The notes beneath the pieces were generated by a model that saw nothing but the letters and a program-made list of their open reading frames with translations, made no database searches and was not told the DNA's origin. Below are positions 6,091 through 6,915 of a stretch of DNA of 6,915 nt, piece after piece. How positions within the stretch are numbered: position 1 is the first letter of the stretch; the number at the start of each line of letters is the position of its first letter. A program made the translations under genes and the position numbers. This DNA is from Candidatus Cloacimonadota bacterium (lineage in GTDB: Bacteria; Cloacimonadota; Cloacimonadia; Cloacimonadales; Cloacimonadaceae): contig JAGOIS010000075.1 of NCBI GenBank assembly GCA_017995495.1, positions 1 through 6,915 of the forward strand. Direction: 5' to 3'.

Positions 6091-6660
6091 TCAGTTTTTC
6101 AGCGCGGCTTCGATCGCCTTCACCAGCTGGTCAGAGCGAGGTTCTACTCTGGAATCGAAGCGATTGATCAAGCGCCCGTCACGAGAGATGAGGAATTTGT
6201 TGAAATTCCAGCTCACCTTGCCGGCGAATTCCGGATTTTCCTGTTTGGAGGTCAGCCACGCGAAGAGCGGGTTGATGTCCTTGCCCCGCACGGAGATCTT
6301 GGCGAAGAGAGGGAAATCAACCCCAAAGTTAAGTTTGCAGAAGGATTCGATCTCATCATTCTCGCCGGGTTCCTGGCGCATGAAGTTGTTGGCAGGAAAG
6401 CCCAGCACCACCAGTCCCTGGTCCTGATACTGTTCCCAGATTTTCTGCAGGCCGTCATATTGTTTGGTGAATCCGCATTTGCTGGCTGTGTTCACCACCA
6501 GCAACACCTTGCCCGTGTAATTTCGCAAGCTCTCAGTGCTGCCATCGATGCGCTCGGCGCTGAAATCGTATATGGTTTTGGCGTTCGTCATTCCTATTCC
6601 TCCGAACATGGCCAGCAAGAACAAAGCCCTTGTCAGCCAGTTGCCGTTCCTGATGTTCAT
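6091..6660 (-). CDS. exported glutathione peroxidase family protein (Cys type)
   Basis: A thiol peroxidase of the thioredoxin fold that reduces H2O2 or organic hydroperoxides. The 189 residues begin with a signal peptide (1-27: basic start, hydrophobic LTRALFLLAMFGGIGM, cleavage after TNA), so the enzyme acts outside the cytoplasm, perhaps as a lipoprotein-free periplasmic protein. Peroxidatic Cys62 is in NTASKCGFTKQY, and Trp151-Asn152 in WNFNKF complete the site. Cys108 in SFCKLNFG matches the resolving Cys of thioredoxin-dependent members such as yeast Gpx3, so thioredoxin-like proteins are likelier reductants than glutathione. The loop reads FPANNFMRQEPG instead of FPCNQF, putting Asn92 where the catalytic Gln normally lies. 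The ATG at 6660 is chosen because AAAGGAAA (6674-6667) lies six bases upstream; the longer frame from 6702 starts inside the likely -10 box and lacks a ribosome-binding site. It is convergent with the persulfide reductase. Confidence 0.92.
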   Translation of the reverse strand: MNIRNGNWLTRALFLLAMFGGIGMTNAKTIYDFSAERIDGSTESLRNYTGKVLLVVNTASKCGFTKQYDGLQKIWEQYQDQGLVVLGFPANNFMRQEPGENDEIESFCKLNFGVDFPLFAKISVRGKDINPLFAWLTSKQENPEFAGKVSWNFNKFLISRDGRLINRFDSRVEPRSDQLVKAIEAALKN

Positions 6661-6666
6661 GCTCTG

Positions 6667-6674
6667 TTTCCTTT
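6667..6674 (-). promoter_or_regulatory. ribosome-binding site deciding the peroxidase start
   Basis: AAAGGAAA lies six bases before the ATG at 6660-6658. The alternative upstream ATG at 6702-6700 has no such sequence ahead of it, and the extra 14 residues would precede a complete signal peptide. Confidence 0.7.
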
Positions 6675-6697
6675 GATAGCTATTTGTTGTTGCTGAT

Positions 6698-6725
6698 ATC
6701 ATAAGGGAAAACAGCTTGGGAGCAA
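6698..6725 (-). promoter_or_regulatory. candidate promoter of the peroxidase gene
   Basis: TATGAT (6703-6698, five of six -10 consensus bases) lies 16 bp after TTGCTC (6725-6720, three of six -35 bases). The start would be near 6691, about 30 bases before the chosen ATG. The weak -35 box could mean that an activator is needed. Confidence 0.5.
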
Positions 6726-6915
6726 TCGCCGGATCGGTCAGGCGGACACATGGATATTGGATTTACCCACCCAGCTTACTCAGACCACGCTTCAGCCAAG
6801 CTCCTGCTCCCGGCTCATCTGCCCTCCCGGCAGCTGTGGCATGGCCGCTGCCATAACCTCTTGGGTCAATGATCGCCCCAGAGCCTTGCAGCCGGGGCAT
6901 CAGCTATCTTCGAAT
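6726..6915. other. right-edge region without a supported gene; GC-rich, with a hairpin
   Basis: No frame here has a good start and ribosome-binding site. A 45-codon minus-strand frame (6763-6900) and a 40-codon plus-strand frame (6750-6872) overlap each other and look accidental. A compact hairpin lies at 6829-6852: GGCAGC pairs with GCTGCC, then after a 3-base bulge GGC pairs with GCC around an ATG loop. The abrupt GC-rich composition from about 6766 to the window end could be the edge of a dispersed repeat or the tail of an element beyond the window. Confidence 0.4.

Noticed and set aside
6661..6702. Longer peroxidase start giving 203 residues
   Set aside because: Its ATG lies within the likely -10 box, has no ribosome-binding site and would place 14 polar residues before a complete signal peptide.
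6763..6900. 45-codon minus-strand frame at the right edge
   Set aside because: It has no ribosome-binding site, an in-frame stop lies two codons before its ATG, and its Gly/Ala/Arg-rich translation fits GC-rich non-coding sequence.

Overview
The window is a stretch of bacterial chromosome with moderately high GC and tightly packed genes. It carries five conserved protein genes and one likely small leader gene. No rRNA, tRNA, CRISPR array or transposase gene was seen. The proteins are of types found in anaerobic or microaerophilic bacteria: a Thermotoga-type class 1B S-adenosylmethionine decarboxylase, a long clostridial-type M29 aminopeptidase, a multidomain CoA-disulfide/persulfide reductase and an exported glutathione-peroxidase-like enzyme. 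This would fit a candidate phylum such as Cloacimonadota or a deep-branching anaerobe, but the sequence does not prove a taxon.

Layout. Positions 1-1606 (minus) hold the N-terminal 535 codons of an M29 metallo-aminopeptidase whose end lies outside the window. Positions 1750-2979 (minus) hold speD followed by speE, which together make spermidine or a related polyamine from decarboxylated AdoMet; one sense codon separates the speD stop from the speE TTG start. Upstream of speD (2980-3300) is an unexpectedly rich leader. It contains a promoter with a perfect TTGACA -35 box, then a 47-codon ORF with an ideal Shine-Dalgarno sequence, then structured RNA. A 9-nt segment in the last codons of the small ORF is exactly complementary to the segment containing the speD ribosome-binding site. 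This looks like a translated leader that could couple or attenuate speD translation, and it is the most interesting signal in the window.

Positions 3552-6017 (plus, divergent from speD) encode an 821-residue chain with four sulfur-handling modules in order: FAD/NAD(P)H CoA-disulfide reductase, rhodanese, TusA/SirA and DsrE-like. It probably passes persulfide sulfur along the chain. A terminator at 6041-6073, usable in both directions, separates it from the convergent gene at 6091-6660 (minus), an exported Cys-type glutathione peroxidase homologue with its own promoter. The right edge (6726-6915) has no supported gene but contains a GC-rich hairpin and may be the border of a repeat or of the next intergenic region.

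The polyamine genes form one unit with a shared promoter. The persulfide enzyme and the thiol peroxidase are convergent, separately transcribed neighbours. Any joint role in thiol redox balance is inference from proximity only.
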